Source: Tenuifilaceae bacterium CYCD
Lineage (GTDB): Bacteria; Bacteroidota; Bacteroidia; Bacteroidales; Tenuifilaceae
Assembly (NCBI GenBank): GCA_036322835.1
Contig: AP027304.1
Coordinates: 558,001 to 622,000, forward strand
Length of the DNA: 64,000 bases
Reading direction: 5' to 3'
Shown here: positions 33,938-44,434 of the stretch, one piece after another
Layout: each line of letters starts with the position of its first letter
Numbering within the stretch: position 1 is the first letter of the stretch
Program-made: the position numbers and the translations under genes
The notes under the pieces: model-generated
Database searches by the model: none
What the model was told of the DNA's origin: nothing
Seen by the model: the letters and a program-made list of their open reading frames with translations, nothing else

Positions 33938-36900
33938 CTACGTTACTGCCATGTTGCTATTAATCCAATGATTAATTGTTTTAAATAAATCGTTGGGCTT
34001 AATCGGTTTTGTAAGATAATCGTTACATCCCGCCAATATAGCCTCATCCCGATCTTCGGTAAGGGCAAAAGCTGTTTGGGCAATAATTATTACTTTAGAA
34101 TTGAATTCTCTAATTCTACGCGTAACCTCAAGACCACTAATATCGGGCATTCTAATATCCATTAGAATTAAGTCTATATCCAAATTATCCTTCGCCAGCA
34201 GAATGGCACTCTCTCCACTGCTCGTGTTAATAAAGTCTTTCGCTATAGGTTCCAAAAGATTTTGCAGGTATACAACGGATGATTTATCATCCTCTACAAT
34301 CATTATTTTTATCTGTTTCTCCTCCACCATCAGTTCTTCCACAGAATATACTTCTTTGCTAATTTTCTTCTTTCTCGGCTTCGTTAGAGGCAATGTAAAA
34401 TAGAAGGATGTGCCAACATTCGCCTCTGAATCAAAACTTATCTTGCCACCCAGCAATTCAACGTACGACTTTGTTATGGCTAACCCCAACCCAGCCCCCT
34501 CGTACGGACGTGTTAACGAAATATCGCCCTGCACAAAACGCTCAAAAATTCTTGTTTGCATTTTGGGTTCTATTCCCATTCCTGTATCCGATACATAAAA
34601 TTCAACAGAATCCTGACCTACGGAAAATCCATAGTCTATGGTTCCCTTAGTTGTGAATTTTATGGCATTTTTAATTAAGTTGGTTACAATTGAAACAAAC
34701 TTTTGCTTATCAGTAAGCAATATTAAATCGGGCAGTTCAACACCTCCCTGTAATAGCAGGCAAATCCCCTTAATTTCAGCCTCTCGCTTAAAAAAGTTGT
34801 ATTGAGCCATTAGCTCTGCAGATACATTTACCTGCGATACTGAAGCGGTCAATTGTCCTGCCTCTATTTTAGATATATCAATTAAATTATTAATCAGATC
34901 TAAAAGACGCTGACCGCTTTGCTTTATGATCTCCACATAAGTTTCCCGCTCATCTTCGGATAGCACAGGACGCTTTAGCAACTCTGCAAACCCAATAATG
35001 CCATTCATGGGGGTTCTAATTTCGTGGCTCATATTCGCAAGAAATGCAGATTTTAGCCGATCATTCTCCTCCGCTTTTTCACGGGCAACAACCAGTTCTC
35101 TGTTTATAGATCTTATTCTCTCATTGCTTTCGGTCAACTCTTCGTTTATGGCCAAATACTCTTCATTCTGCTCCTTTAATTGTAGATCCCGCTCCTGAAT
35201 AGCAAGTTCATTTAATTTTCTTTCGGTAATATCCTCTTTTATCTCTATAAAAAATTTAATTTCTCCTTTCTCATTTTTTATTGGCGATATCAAAACGGAC
35301 TCCCAATATAATTGCCCATTTTTTTTCTTATTTAGAATCTCTCCTTTCCAATCATTTCCACCTAAAATTGTTGTCCATATTTCCTTGTAGAACTCTTTAG
35401 AATGATGGCTAGAGTTCATTGTTATGGTTTTTTTCCCTATCATCTCAGAAGAACTATACCCTGTAACTTCTGCAAAACGAGGATTTACGTATTCTATTCG
35501 TCCCTTAATATCCGTAATAACAACAATTACAGGGCTCTGCTCTATTCCTTTTTGAAGTTTCTGTATAGTCTCTTCGGTTTTTTTCTTTTTTGTAATATCT
35601 GAGAATATGGTTGCAAACTGACCTTTTTGGGGACTAAAAGCCCATACATCATAGTATCGCCCAAGGTCTTCCGAATAATTCTCGTAGCGGATTGGCTCCC
35701 CGGTTAAAGCAACCTTCCCATAAACATCTATCCAATACTGCTCAATCTCTGGCATGACTTGCTTTGCCGTATTACCTAGCACTATATTGGGTTTTAGTCC
35801 TGTAAGAATCTCAAAGGAATCATTAACATCAATAAACCTGTAATCCACAGGTATGCCGGAATCATCCAGAATTATTTCGTGAAGAGCAAATGCCTGCGTC
35901 ATGTTGTTGAAAAGAATCCGGTATCGCTCCTCGCTCTGTCTCAAAGTTTCTTCATTCAACTTGCGTTCCGTAATATCCTGTGACACGCCAAAAACATAAT
36001 CTTGCCCATTTTTATTTTTATAAAGATACCCGTATGAGTGTAGCCATTTAATTTCCCCAAAGGACATTATGGTTCGAAAAGAAATATCAAAAGGAATTTG
36101 ATTCTCAACTGTATTGTTTAAACTTACCATGCATAAACGTCTATCATCGGGGTGAATTAAATTTTGAACCTCCTTGACTGACCCATTAAATTTCTCGACC
36201 GGAAATCCAAATTGTTCCTTCTGCCCACCATACCAATCAATTCTTTTTGTATCGATATGGTACTGCCAATACCCCATTTTTGCAACCCTTAAAGCTAGGT
36301 TCAACCGGGTCTCACTCTCTTTAAGGCTTTGAGCCATATTCATTCGATCGGTTATATCCACATGGGTTCCAACAATGCGCGTTGCCTTACCTTTTTTGGT
36401 ACGAGCTACGCATCTACCCCTCGACAATACCCAGCACCATGTTCCATCCTTTGCTCTTAGCCTAAATTCAGTTTGAAATCCGTCTAATTCTCCAAAAATG
36501 CATTTGTTTAGAATACTAACCGCGTTATATTTATCGTCTGGATGAAGCAGTTCCACCCATGATTTACTACACGAAGGGAACTCTCCATCCTCATAACCCA
36601 ACATTCTATAGTAAGCTGGACTGAATTCTGCCTTATCGGCCTTAACATTCCAATCCCACAAGCCATCGTTAGTTGCTTCCATTATAAAACGGAACCGTTC
36701 CTCGCCTTCCTTTATTTGTTTTGCCGCCTCAACCTCTAATGCTCTGTTTCGGAATATTAAAACCACTCCCTGTATTTCATCCTTATCGTTATATATGGGT
36801 GAAAATGTGCTTGAAATCGGAATCTGCTCGTATTCTCTGTTTATTAACAAAGTATGATTCGATACTTCAATGGCTTTTTCTGATTTCAATACTTTTGGAA

Positions 36901-38113
36901 CAGGGTTATCGACTTCGACCTGGCTCTCTTTGTTTACAATTCTAAAAATTAAACCAACGGGTTTACCAAAGGCCTCGCTCTCCCTATATCCTGTTACTTT
37001 AACGGCTTCAAAATTCATGTTGGTAACGCGTCCTTGAGTATCGGTAATTATTACGCCATCACCAATGCTATAAAAAATGGTTTGAAATTCCTTGTAGTAA
37101 CTACTCAACTGCCGTTCCTTTGCCAGCCTTCTTACAAACTCCCCCTCCTGTGCTAGGTAGTAGTATATAATGCAGACAATTGCAATTAATACAATTAGTA
37201 GCAACGAAAACAAAAATATTGTAACAACTCCAACTCCTAAGTAACTGCGAAGATTTTGTCCGCTTACAACCTTAACAAATTTCCACGATGTTCCGGAAAT
37301 GTTTGAAACATAAACGTATTGATAATTTCCGTTTTTATCTTTGGATTGTAACAACTTACCTGGGTTGTATATGGCATTAACCAATTGATCATTTGAAATC
37401 GCAATTCTATTTATATCTCGATTTTTACCCCACCAAATTGAATTGAGAAATAAAACAGACTCACCATCATACCTCAATACATAGTTTTTTGCAGATTCAA
37501 TTGGACTTGGCCACTCTTCTATGATGGGATATAGATTTTGGTATGGATTAACTCGGAACACTATCACGGCAAATACGGCATCCCGGTTATCAATAACAGG
37601 AGCAATATAATCGATATGCAATGTTTTATGCGTATTACACTCATAAAAATCAGTAAATGCAATCTTTTTATCCTTTACTATTGCATTAATGTATGTCCTA
37701 GTACTTATGTCTAATTTATTCAAGGTGTCTCCAACCGATACAAGAATATTTCCTGTGTTGTCTGTTATTACTATAGAAGAGTATATCCCATTTGCGTTGA
37801 CCAGGCTAAGTCTTTTAAGAATATTATTCCTTAATGAATCATCGCCCTTGTTTTGTTGCCATCTGTATATGGCTTCGATAAAAAAAGGGCTCTGGGCAAA
37901 CATTTGCGCATCGGCTAGCCGATCTTTATGCCAATTAACAAATTGCTTTACTTTTATTGTAGCAATATCTACAACAGTATGCCGGAGTTTACTCAATGCC
38001 TCCTCTTTATCATTATTATAGAAGCATATTGCGCCTAAACCTATAAGCACAGACAAACTCAACCAAATTGCAAATAGCCTATACTTCAATCGAATTTTAG
38101 CTGTAATATTCAT
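33938..38113 (-). CDS. Membrane hybrid histidine kinase with about five PAS domains
   Basis: A 1391-residue kinase. TM1 (about 12-30, AIWLSLSVLIGLGAICFY) and TM2 (about 291-318) flank a roughly 260-residue extracytoplasmic sensor domain. About five PAS units follow, each opened by phrases such as FYSIGDGVIITDTQGR, NDGLWDWNVKADKA and PVIVVITDIKGRIEYV. HisKA has FLANMSHEIRTPMNG (phospho-His about residue 1029). The ATPase has NLIKNAIKFTTKG and GAGLGLAITKSYV. The receiver (about 1265-1390) has LILMDIRMPDISG. It is the final gene of the signalling island and its kinase core resembles that of the 21.3 kb kinase. Confidence 0.9.
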   Translation of the reverse strand: MNITAKIRLKYRLFAIWLSLSVLIGLGAICFYNNDKEEALSKLRHTVVDIATIKVKQFVNWHKDRLADAQMFAQSPFFIEAIYRWQQNKGDDSLRNNILKRLSLVNANGIYSSIVITDNTGNILVSVGDTLNKLDISTRTYINAIVKDKKIAFTDFYECNTHKTLHIDYIAPVIDNRDAVFAVIVFRVNPYQNLYPIIEEWPSPIESAKNYVLRYDGESVLFLNSIWWGKNRDINRIAISNDQLVNAIYNPGKLLQSKDKNGNYQYVYVSNISGTSWKFVKVVSGQNLRSYLGVGVVTIFLFSLLLIVLIAIVCIIYYYLAQEGEFVRRLAKERQLSSYYKEFQTIFYSIGDGVIITDTQGRVTNMNFEAVKVTGYRESEAFGKPVGLIFRIVNKESQVEVDNPVPKVLKSEKAIEVSNHTLLINREYEQIPISSTFSPIYNDKDEIQGVVLIFRNRALEVEAAKQIKEGEERFRFIMEATNDGLWDWNVKADKAEFSPAYYRMLGYEDGEFPSCSKSWVELLHPDDKYNAVSILNKCIFGELDGFQTEFRLRAKDGTWCWVLSRGRCVARTKKGKATRIVGTHVDITDRMNMAQSLKESETRLNLALRVAKMGYWQYHIDTKRIDWYGGQKEQFGFPVEKFNGSVKEVQNLIHPDDRRLCMVSLNNTVENQIPFDISFRTIMSFGEIKWLHSYGYLYKNKNGQDYVFGVSQDITERKLNEETLRQSEERYRILFNNMTQAFALHEIILDDSGIPVDYRFIDVNDSFEILTGLKPNIVLGNTAKQVMPEIEQYWIDVYGKVALTGEPIRYENYSEDLGRYYDVWAFSPQKGQFATIFSDITKKKKTEETIQKLQKGIEQSPVIVVITDIKGRIEYVNPRFAEVTGYSSSEMIGKKTITMNSSHHSKEFYKEIWTTILGGNDWKGEILNKKKNGQLYWESVLISPIKNEKGEIKFFIEIKEDITERKLNELAIQERDLQLKEQNEEYLAINEELTESNERIRSINRELVVAREKAEENDRLKSAFLANMSHEIRTPMNGIIGFAELLKRPVLSEDERETYVEIIKQSGQRLLDLINNLIDISKIEAGQLTASVSQVNVSAELMAQYNFFKREAEIKGICLLLQGGVELPDLILLTDKQKFVSIVTNLIKNAIKFTTKGTIDYGFSVGQDSVEFYVSDTGMGIEPKMQTRIFERFVQGDISLTRPYEGAGLGLAITKSYVELLGGKISFDSEANVGTSFYFTLPLTKPRKKKISKEVYSVEELMVEEKQIKIMIVEDDKSSVVYLQNLLEPIAKDFINTSSGESAILLAKDNLDIDLILMDIRMPDISGLEVTRRIREFNSKVIIIAQTAFALTEDRDEAILAGCNDYLTKPIKPNDLFKTINHWINSNMAVT

Positions 38114-38164
38114 TGTATTAATTTAGTGATCATTAATGAATACCCTTCAATTCTTTTATGTTTT

Positions 38165-38530
38165 TTAAATAGAAGAAAGCGTGTTTAGCTGTATTTTTAA
38201 AGTTGAAAAATTAAACGGTTTGCTTAAAACCATACTGGCACCAAATTCTCGTGCCATTAACAATAAGTCGGATGCAGAAAAATACCCGCCTCCAGAAATT
38301 GCTATAATTTTTGTGGAGGGATGTGTTGCTTTAACATATTGTATAACCTCCAGTCCATCCATTTCCGGCATGATTATATCGGTAATTAACACATCAAATG
38401 GGGTTTGATTTTCAAGGTTTAATGCATTTGAGGGACTATTTGTTACCATCACATCATGCCCTTCTCCTTCTATCATTTCTTTCAACGATAATGAATAATC
38501 AACATCATCATCAACAATAAGTACTCGCAT
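38165..38530 (-). CDS. Stand-alone response regulator receiver
   Basis: A 121-residue REC domain with no output domain. The phosphoacceptor Asp is in VLITDIIMPEMDGLE and the acidic pocket in VLIVDDDVDYS; the Lys is in VLSKPFNFSTL. It lies 51 nt upstream of the hybrid kinase and probably shares its transcript, acting as a CheY-like output or phosphate sink. Confidence 0.88.
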   Translation of the reverse strand: MRVLIVDDDVDYSLSLKEMIEGEGHDVMVTNSPSNALNLENQTPFDVLITDIIMPEMDGLEVIQYVKATHPSTKIIAISGGGYFSASDLLLMAREFGASMVLSKPFNFSTLKIQLNTLSSI

Positions 38531-38662
38531 AACTCAACAGTTTATGTGGTTAATAGGACAATCAAAATCAACGCAATGTAACTCTGCAGCCCTAACCCTT
38601 AAATCGTAAAAATTTTTCCAAAAATTGTATCCATATCATTTAGAGCTGCAGAACTATATGCA

Positions 38663-39049
38663 TTACTCAACCCCCTCTTTTACCCATTTAATTGCTTTAG
38701 CGATTGGGTTTGGCTCACTTGATGCATCAAAATATCTTTCGCTGGATAGTATGCCCGACATTGATGCTATGGCTTTAAATTGGCCGCAGAGTTCCGATGT
38801 GCTTAAGATGACTGCCGATCTGCTCATCCCCTTCTCCTTATAGAGTTTCTGGCCATTTTTCATGATATTTGAGGTTTCGGCATCCAAGGGTTTCAGATTT
38901 ACCATGTCAATTATAACACCAAAGGATTTTGAAGTTTCGTTTGCCAACTTTAATCTTGAATCATCATACCATTGCTTCATTTCATGGGCATTAATAACTC
39001 CAGCAAAAGTTAAAACATAGCCCGATGTTTTTTTCTCAATTTTATACAT
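38663..39049 (-). CDS. STAS-like (SpoIIAA-fold) protein
   Basis: A 128-residue protein beginning MYKIEKKTSGYVLTFAGVIN. The alternation of short beta strands and helices, with GVIIDMVNLKPLDAETSNIM in the centre, suggests a SpoIIAA/STAS-like fold. No phospho-Ser site is certain. It lies between the chemoreceptor and the response regulator and may be a signalling adaptor in this island. The assignment is tentative. Confidence 0.55.
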   Translation of the reverse strand: MYKIEKKTSGYVLTFAGVINAHEMKQWYDDSRLKLANETSKSFGVIIDMVNLKPLDAETSNIMKNGQKLYKEKGMSRSAVILSTSELCGQFKAIASMSGILSSERYFDASSEPNPIAKAIKWVKEGVE

Positions 39050-39135
39050 AACTTTATGATTTAATGGTTAATAATTAAGAAAAAAAGAATTATTAATTGC
39101 AAATTGTTGAAATTACATTGTATATCAAAATTCCA

Positions 39136-39180
39136 ATGGAGCAATATTTTGATGATTTTCATTCCAAAATACTGCTCCAT
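39136..39180 (-). terminator. Large hairpin after the first chemoreceptor
   Basis: ATGGAGCAATATTTTG (39136-39151) and CAAAATACTGCTCCAT (39165-39180) pair over 16 bp with one mismatch and a 13-nt loop. It lies 21 nt past the receptor stop. A U-run is lacking, so it may attenuate rather than terminate. Confidence 0.55.
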
Positions 39181-39200
39181 CATATTGGTTCATTTATTAA

Positions 39201-40925
39201 CTAAAAGTCCTCATACTCGTCAACCATAAGTGTTTTTCCTTTGGCAACTCTTTCGGTTGTCGGCTCAAAATCATTGGACATCGATAGCTTAACGCCTTTT
39301 CCATTGCCATTTCCATCGCCATTGCTATGCGCTAAATTCTTCTCGATATGAGCAATTTTTGCATGCTTTCTGAGACCCTCATCAATATATCGTTTCGATT
39401 TAGTTAACCCATTACTCCTATGGTCCAACTTGAAGAAAGAAATGCTTTCGGTGAGTTGTTCGGCTTGGCTGCTCATTTCTTCGGAACTAGATGCCAACTC
39501 CTCGCTACTTGCAGCATTTTGCTGAACCACAACATTCAACTGCTGAATTGCACTATTTATCTGCTCAGCTCCCGAACGTTGCTCAATTGATGCTGCAGAT
39601 ATCTCCTGAACAAGTCTTGCCGTTTTTTCAATTTCTGGAACAATATCAGCAAGCAACTTACCGGCATCCTCTGCCTCCTTAACGCCCATTTTCGTCAATC
39701 GGTCAATTTCATCGGCAGCAACACGGCTCCGCTCTGCAAGTTTACGAACCTCTGCTGCAACCACGGCAAATCCACGGCCATGTTCACCTGCACGCGCAGC
39801 CTCTACAGCCGCATTAAGAGCCAATATGTTGGTTTGAAATGCAATATCTCCAATAATTTTTACCTTCTCGGCAATTTGCTTCATGCTGTCAACCGCCTTA
39901 ATTGTAACTTCGCTTCCCTTCTTGATTCCTTCGGCACCCTGCATCGCTATTTTTTCTGCCTGCTGAGAGTTATCCGTATTCTGTTGTATGTTGGCCACCA
40001 TTTGTTCCATGGAACTAGAAACCTCTTCGGCCGAGGATGCCTGCTCATTGGATCCTTGCGACATTTGCTGCGACGAAGAACTTATTTGAATACTTGCAGA
40101 AAGAATACTATCGGCACCAACCATAACCACTGAACAAACCTCACGAAGTTTAACTGCCATATTTTGCATGGCTTTAGCCAAAATACCCACCTCATCTTTC
40201 TGATCAACATCTATATTCGCCATTAAATCGCCAGATGATAATTTCTCTGCAAAAGAAACACCCTTAGCCAAAGGCACAGTAATTCCTCGAGATATAACAA
40301 TTCCAACTGTTAAGGCGAATAAAACTGCAATAGCAACAATGATTAGCATAACAGCACTGGCCCTATTGGATATCAAAGTATTATTATCGGCAGTTTGTTT
40401 TGCAGCTTGAATATTAATTTCAACTAATTCGTTCATGGCATTATCAATATCAACAGCCGCTTTATACCACGCATCACTCTTCATCAAAGCTACAGCTTTA
40501 TCCGTTTCACCAGCCATCACATACTGTTCAGTTTCTGGCATGAACGATAAATAATGATCGAGAAGTTTAACCGTATTAACCGATTGAGCCTTGTTTTTTT
40601 CATTCATCAATTTAGATTGGTATAACTTCATTTCTTCATCAAACTTGCCTTTTAGTGCTTTGATGTTATTCAATTTAGCACTTTTTTCAGTATCATTCCT
40701 AGCATATATAAAGTCGCGCAGATTTACTCTTATCTGTTGAAAGGTTGAGGTTAAGTGGGTAACATACCCAATTGGTACCGTCATGTTATCATATAAATCT
40801 TTATCGGCCTTATCAATCTGGCGAATCTTTGATATGCCCATTATTCCTACCACAGCGCAAAGCACCGCTACCAGAACATAACTTGTTACAAGTTTACTTC
40901 CGATTCTAATATTTTTAAGTTTCAT
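39201..40925 (-). CDS. Methyl-accepting chemotaxis protein (A) with C-terminal CheR-type pentapeptide
   Basis: A 574-residue receptor. TM1 (about 12-32) and TM2 (about 190-210) bracket a four-helix-bundle periplasmic sensor. HAMP (about 210-265) leads to a long signalling hairpin whose tip is [20 protein letters not shown], the CheA/CheW-contact region. A 75-residue flexible tail ends in EYEDF, matching the xZxxZ docking pentapeptide for CheR or CheB (NWETF in E. coli Tar). It is about 60 nt downstream of cheW. The paralogue at 41.9 kb lacks this ending. Confidence 0.9.
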   Translation of the reverse strand: MKLKNIRIGSKLVTSYVLVAVLCAVVGIMGISKIRQIDKADKDLYDNMTVPIGYVTHLTSTFQQIRVNLRDFIYARNDTEKSAKLNNIKALKGKFDEEMKLYQSKLMNEKNKAQSVNTVKLLDHYLSFMPETEQYVMAGETDKAVALMKSDAWYKAAVDIDNAMNELVEINIQAAKQTADNNTLISNRASAVMLIIVAIAVLFALTVGIVISRGITVPLAKGVSFAEKLSSGDLMANIDVDQKDEVGILAKAMQNMAVKLREVCSVVMVGADSILSASIQISSSSQQMSQGSNEQASSAEEVSSSMEQMVANIQQNTDNSQQAEKIAMQGAEGIKKGSEVTIKAVDSMKQIAEKVKIIGDIAFQTNILALNAAVEAARAGEHGRGFAVVAAEVRKLAERSRVAADEIDRLTKMGVKEAEDAGKLLADIVPEIEKTARLVQEISAASIEQRSGAEQINSAIQQLNVVVQQNAASSEELASSSEEMSSQAEQLTESISFFKLDHRSNGLTKSKRYIDEGLRKHAKIAHIEKNLAHSNGDGNGNGKGVKLSMSNDFEPTTERVAKGKTLMVDEYEDF

Positions 40926-40984
40926 AGATATAATGATTAATTGTTAGTTAAAAGATTATTATTTGAATGGGGTAACAAAGTCAG

Positions 40985-41494
40985 TTACATTACCTCAACG
41001 GATTTTTCCTGAACATTTGCAATCTCATCTATCTCTAGAGAACTAAAAAGATTTATTACATCAATAATCATTATCATATTCTCGTCAAACTTTGTAATAC
41101 CTTTGATCATTGATGTTTTGAACATTTTGCCGAGCATTGGAGGTGGCTCAATTTGCGAATCCTCAATCAGTAAAACTTCGCTGACTTCATCAACCAGCAA
41201 TCCAACATGGTCAATTTCTTCGTTCAACTTAATATCCATTACTATAATGCAAGTCTTTTCGGTATAATCAGTTTCTTGCAAGCCGAACTTTAAACGCGAA
41301 TCGACAACAGGCAATATCATGCCACGCAGATTAATGATGCCCTTCATGTAAGGTGGGGTATTGGGCACCTTTGTAATCTTAGGAAGCTCTATAATGTTTA
41401 AAACCACGCTCACGTGGGTGGCAAACATCTCATCCCCTATTTTAAACGTTAAATAGGAAATAATTTTTTCTTCGTTTTCGCTTTGCATATTCAT
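40985..41494 (-). CDS. cheW: CheW-type coupling protein
   Basis: A 169-residue adaptor linking chemoreceptors to CheA. Visible signatures: ISYLTFKIGDEMFATHVS, KVPNTPPYMKGIINLRGMIL and DHVGLLVDEVSEVLLIE. It lies between the two receptor genes. No cheA is in the window, so its kinase is elsewhere or the adaptor supports a different assembly. The 420-bp upstream region carries a GAGTA dyad at 41606-41619. Confidence 0.9.
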   Translation of the reverse strand: MNMQSENEEKIISYLTFKIGDEMFATHVSVVLNIIELPKITKVPNTPPYMKGIINLRGMILPVVDSRLKFGLQETDYTEKTCIIVMDIKLNEEIDHVGLLVDEVSEVLLIEDSQIEPPPMLGKMFKTSMIKGITKFDENMIMIIDVINLFSSLEIDEIANVQEKSVEVM

Positions 41495-41605
41495 CTTACT
41501 TTATGTTTTTATACCGCGTTAATTTATCCTGATGTAAATCTTTAGAGTAAAATTACAGTGGTAAACAAGAGAATAAAAGCGTACCAGTACCCGTTTTAAA
41601 ACATT

Positions 41606-41619
41606 GAGTAGTAATACCT
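41606..41619. promoter_or_regulatory. GAGTA-type dyad upstream of cheW
   Basis: GAGTAGTAATACCT is an imperfect dyad related to the perfect GAGTATCAATACTC at 43733. It is about 112 bp upstream of the cheW start. The rest of 41495-41861 shows no credible gene; a 96-residue ORF there (41519-41809) has no recognisable features. Confidence 0.4.
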
Positions 41620-41861
41620 TATTGCTGAACTCCGTTATCGAGTTGATTGTTAATCGAATAACACATATAAAGCAATTACTCCAGAGCAGTGTTACTATAT
41701 GTAAAAAACTCAAATCAGGTATTTTCCGCATTGGGATCAAGATTTGTCCATAATCACTGATAAGAATGATTTTGCTCAAAGATTTATCAAAAAAATACGC
41801 CGAACTCATAATTTAGAATTAAAATCCAACCTGTTATGGATTTAGCACAAACTCAATTGAA

Positions 41862-41902
41862 ACCAAAAGAGCGACATCCTTTGTGAATGTCGCTCTTTTG
41901 GT
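41862..41902 (-). terminator. Terminator after the second chemoreceptor
   Basis: Perfect 16-bp arms ACCAAAAGAGCGACAT (41862-41877) and ATGTCGCTCTTTTGGT (41887-41902) with a 9-nt loop. It lies 16 nt past the receptor stop and precedes the cheW promoter region, so cheW and receptor A form a separate transcript. Confidence 0.8.
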
Positions 41903-41917
41903 CATCTGCCTTTTAAA

Positions 41918-43657
41918 TTATTCATCAAGATTCAACGAAAAAACGGTATCCTTGGCTCCGTTTTTATTAGAATCGACCGCCTTACTAAACATGGCTAACT
42001 TAGCAGCTTTACCATCATCGAGTTGATGTTTTGAGGATTTAGCATTAGAGTAATTGCTATTCCAACGATCATCGCCACTCATTTGCCTATTAACTCTACG
42101 ATACTTGTTTATATCCAGCTTAAAGAATGAAACACTCTCGTTCAACAATTCAGCCTGACCGCTCATTTCCTCTGAACTTGAAGCAAGTTCCTCGCTACTA
42201 GCAGCATTTTGCTGCACAACCACATTGAGTTGCTGAATAGCATTATTGATTTGCTCTGCGCCAGAACGCTGCTCTATTGACGCTGCTGCAATTTCTTGAA
42301 CTAGTCTTGCGGTTTTCTCAATTTCAGGAACAATGTCCTCTAGAATTTTGCCCGCATCCTCTGCCTCTTTCACGCCGTTCTTTGTTAAATCATCAATCTC
42401 ATCAGCAGCAACTCTACTACGCTCGGCAAGTCTCCGCACCTCCGCTGCAACAACAGCAAACCCTCTACCATGCTCTCCCGCACGCGCGGCCTCCACTGCT
42501 GCATTAAGTGCCAATATATTGGTTTGAAATGCAATATCCCCAATAATTTTAACTTTTTCAGCGATCAACTTCATACTATCCGCAGCCTTAACCGTAGCAG
42601 CACTTCCTTTTTTTATCCCCTCTGCACCTAGAGTTGCTATCTTTTCTGCTTGCTGAGAATTATCGGTATTTTGTTGAATATTGGCAACCATTTGCTCCAT
42701 AGAACTGGAAACCTCCTCAGTAGATGCTGCTTGTTCATTCGAACCCTGCGACATTGTTTGGGACGACGAACTCACCTGTGAACTGGCCTGAAGAATATTA
42801 TCGGCACCAAGCATCACATGCGACACAACCTCTCGTAATTTTTCAACCATATTCTGAAGTGCTTTAGCCAGAACTCCTATTTCATCTTTTTGGTCAACAT
42901 CAAGAGTAACCGTAAGATCTCCCTCTGCAATATTCTCTGAAAACTGAACCGCTTTATTGATTGGAACAACCACCGCTCTTGTTAATACAATAGCAATTAC
43001 TGCAGCAAAAACGAGACAAATAATTGTTATAACTACCATCATTGACTTTGCCCGATTTCCACCTTTTTGATTATCTGCCGCCATTTGCTGTGTATTGGAT
43101 ATATTATTAAATGTTAATTGATCAAAAGTTGAACCCATCCTATTAGAAAGAGGTACCATTTTATCGTATAGCCCTTGGTATATAGAATATAGCCGATCTC
43201 GGTCTTCCACATTTGTTGTTTTTGAAAGTTGCTCAATCGTATTGTCCAAATCAACATACACATCTCTCCATGCTTTATACTCATTACTAACCTGCTGCAT
43301 CAACGCTTTTCCCTTCTCTGTTTGGCGAGGCCTCGACAAAATAGATGAATATGTTTTATCTACTATCTTCCATGACTCTTTCCGCTGATCCATTATTTTA
43401 GAGTACTCTTTACGAGCATCTACTGCATCCTTATAAAGCATGACCTCAAGTGTTTGAGCACGGATCTTCATCCTTTCCACATTCATACTCAAATAATCGG
43501 TTAAATCGGGAATACGATTCTCTCCAATATTAACCATATCTCCAGATAGTACTGAAATTTGAAAGAAACTTATTGTTCCAACCATTAAGGTTATTAGCAC
43601 GAGCAATCCAAAAGTAAAAGAAAGCTTGGTGCCGATCCTGATGTTCTTTAGTTTCAT
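41918..43657 (-). CDS. Methyl-accepting chemotaxis protein (B)
   Basis: A 579-residue receptor paralogous to receptor A (same MKLKNIRIG start and near-identical signalling hairpin around [20 protein letters not shown]). TM1 and TM2 flank a four-helix-bundle sensor domain that differs strongly from A, so it should detect a different signal. HAMP follows TM2. The C-terminus ends FSLNLDE and has no docking pentapeptide. Two GAGTA dyads lie 76-116 bp upstream. Confidence 0.9.
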   Translation of the reverse strand: MKLKNIRIGTKLSFTFGLLVLITLMVGTISFFQISVLSGDMVNIGENRIPDLTDYLSMNVERMKIRAQTLEVMLYKDAVDARKEYSKIMDQRKESWKIVDKTYSSILSRPRQTEKGKALMQQVSNEYKAWRDVYVDLDNTIEQLSKTTNVEDRDRLYSIYQGLYDKMVPLSNRMGSTFDQLTFNNISNTQQMAADNQKGGNRAKSMMVVITIICLVFAAVIAIVLTRAVVVPINKAVQFSENIAEGDLTVTLDVDQKDEIGVLAKALQNMVEKLREVVSHVMLGADNILQASSQVSSSSQTMSQGSNEQAASTEEVSSSMEQMVANIQQNTDNSQQAEKIATLGAEGIKKGSAATVKAADSMKLIAEKVKIIGDIAFQTNILALNAAVEAARAGEHGRGFAVVAAEVRRLAERSRVAADEIDDLTKNGVKEAEDAGKILEDIVPEIEKTARLVQEIAAASIEQRSGAEQINNAIQQLNVVVQQNAASSEELASSSEEMSGQAELLNESVSFFKLDINKYRRVNRQMSGDDRWNSNYSNAKSSKHQLDDGKAAKLAMFSKAVDSNKNGAKDTVFSLNLDE

Positions 43658-43732
43658 AATTGTAATTATTTAGTTAATAGATTGATGCAAAAGTGATCAG
43701 GTAAAAGTACAACCTCAGACTATCGTTTTTTA

Positions 43733-43773
43733 GAGTATCAATACTCCATTTGAACAATAGAGTAGAATCACTC
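43733..43773. promoter_or_regulatory. Two GAGTA-type dyads upstream of receptor B
   Basis: GAGTATCAATACTC (43733-43746) is a perfect inverted repeat with a 2-nt centre, and GAGTAGAATCACTC (43760-43773) is an imperfect one. Their centres are 27 bp apart. The shape, 6-bp arms around a 2-bp spacer, resembles NarL/LuxR-family sites, and a NarL-type regulator is encoded 700 bp away. The remaining part of 43658-43995 shows no gene. Confidence 0.5.
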
Positions 43774-43995
43774 CACAAACAAAGCATTAATATGCTCAAT
43801 ATCAAACAATTACAGTATAAAACTTTCTGCATAGTTGTTCAACCAATCACATAGAATCAATTGCATTAGGTTTTTTCCGCAAAAACTCAAATAAGTCCCG
43901 CTGGATAAATACTCATTTATCACAAGGGAAAGCCCTATGACTACAAGTAAGATTTAATGCTTGACTATGATTACTGGAAAATCAGAGAAGGTTGC

Positions 43996-44367
43996 TCATT
44001 TTAAATATTCCAAAAACAAACGTTCCACTTTATTAATGAGATCGGTAGAGTTAAAAGGCTTAATTAGGTAATCGGAAACGCCTAATTCCATCGCCTTTTC
44101 GATACTTGCGTAATCAGCACGGGCAGTAACCACAAGTATTGGATAAGTATGATTATTCTTAATATTTTCAAGGAGAGTAAACCCATCCATCACGGGCATC
44201 ATTATATCCAAAATGAGCAAATCGGGTTGTTCGTGATCTAATGCGACCAAAGCGTCCTTTCCATTGCTAAAAAAACTCATAGTATATCCGTAATCCATTA
44301 AAACAGTTTGAATTAAAAGCTGAATAATGTACGAATCCTCAACAACGAAAATTTTCTTCTTATCCAT
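43996..44367 (-). CDS. Stand-alone response regulator receiver
   Basis: A 123-residue REC domain: KIFVVEDSYIIQLLIQ acidic pocket, LLILDIMMPVMDGF phospho-Asp and LIKPFNSTDL Lys. The ATG at 44367 (MDKKKIF) is chosen over an in-frame TTG at 44376. It lies 67 nt downstream of the LuxR-type regulator. A GAGTA dyad sits in that gap. Confidence 0.88.
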   Translation of the reverse strand: MDKKKIFVVEDSYIIQLLIQTVLMDYGYTMSFFSNGKDALVALDHEQPDLLILDIMMPVMDGFTLLENIKNNHTYPILVVTARADYASIEKAMELGVSDYLIKPFNSTDLINKVERLFLEYLK

Positions 44368-44416
44368 TAAGGTCAATTAAAACTTTAAAAATAAATAATG
44401 ACTAATAACTAAACTA

Positions 44417-44430
44417 GAGTATTAATACCT
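44417..44430. promoter_or_regulatory. GAGTA-type dyad upstream of response regulator
   Basis: GAGTATTAATACCT, a near-palindrome with the same 6-2-6 geometry as 43733-43746. It lies 50 bp upstream of the receiver gene start and just after the stop of the LuxR-type gene. Confidence 0.4.
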
Positions 44431-44434
44431 AATT

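Noticed and set aside
41519-41809. 96-residue ORF between cheW and receptor B
   Set aside because: Low-complexity hydrophobic composition, no motif, lies over a region with a GAGTA dyad and ahead of a terminator. Probably chance.
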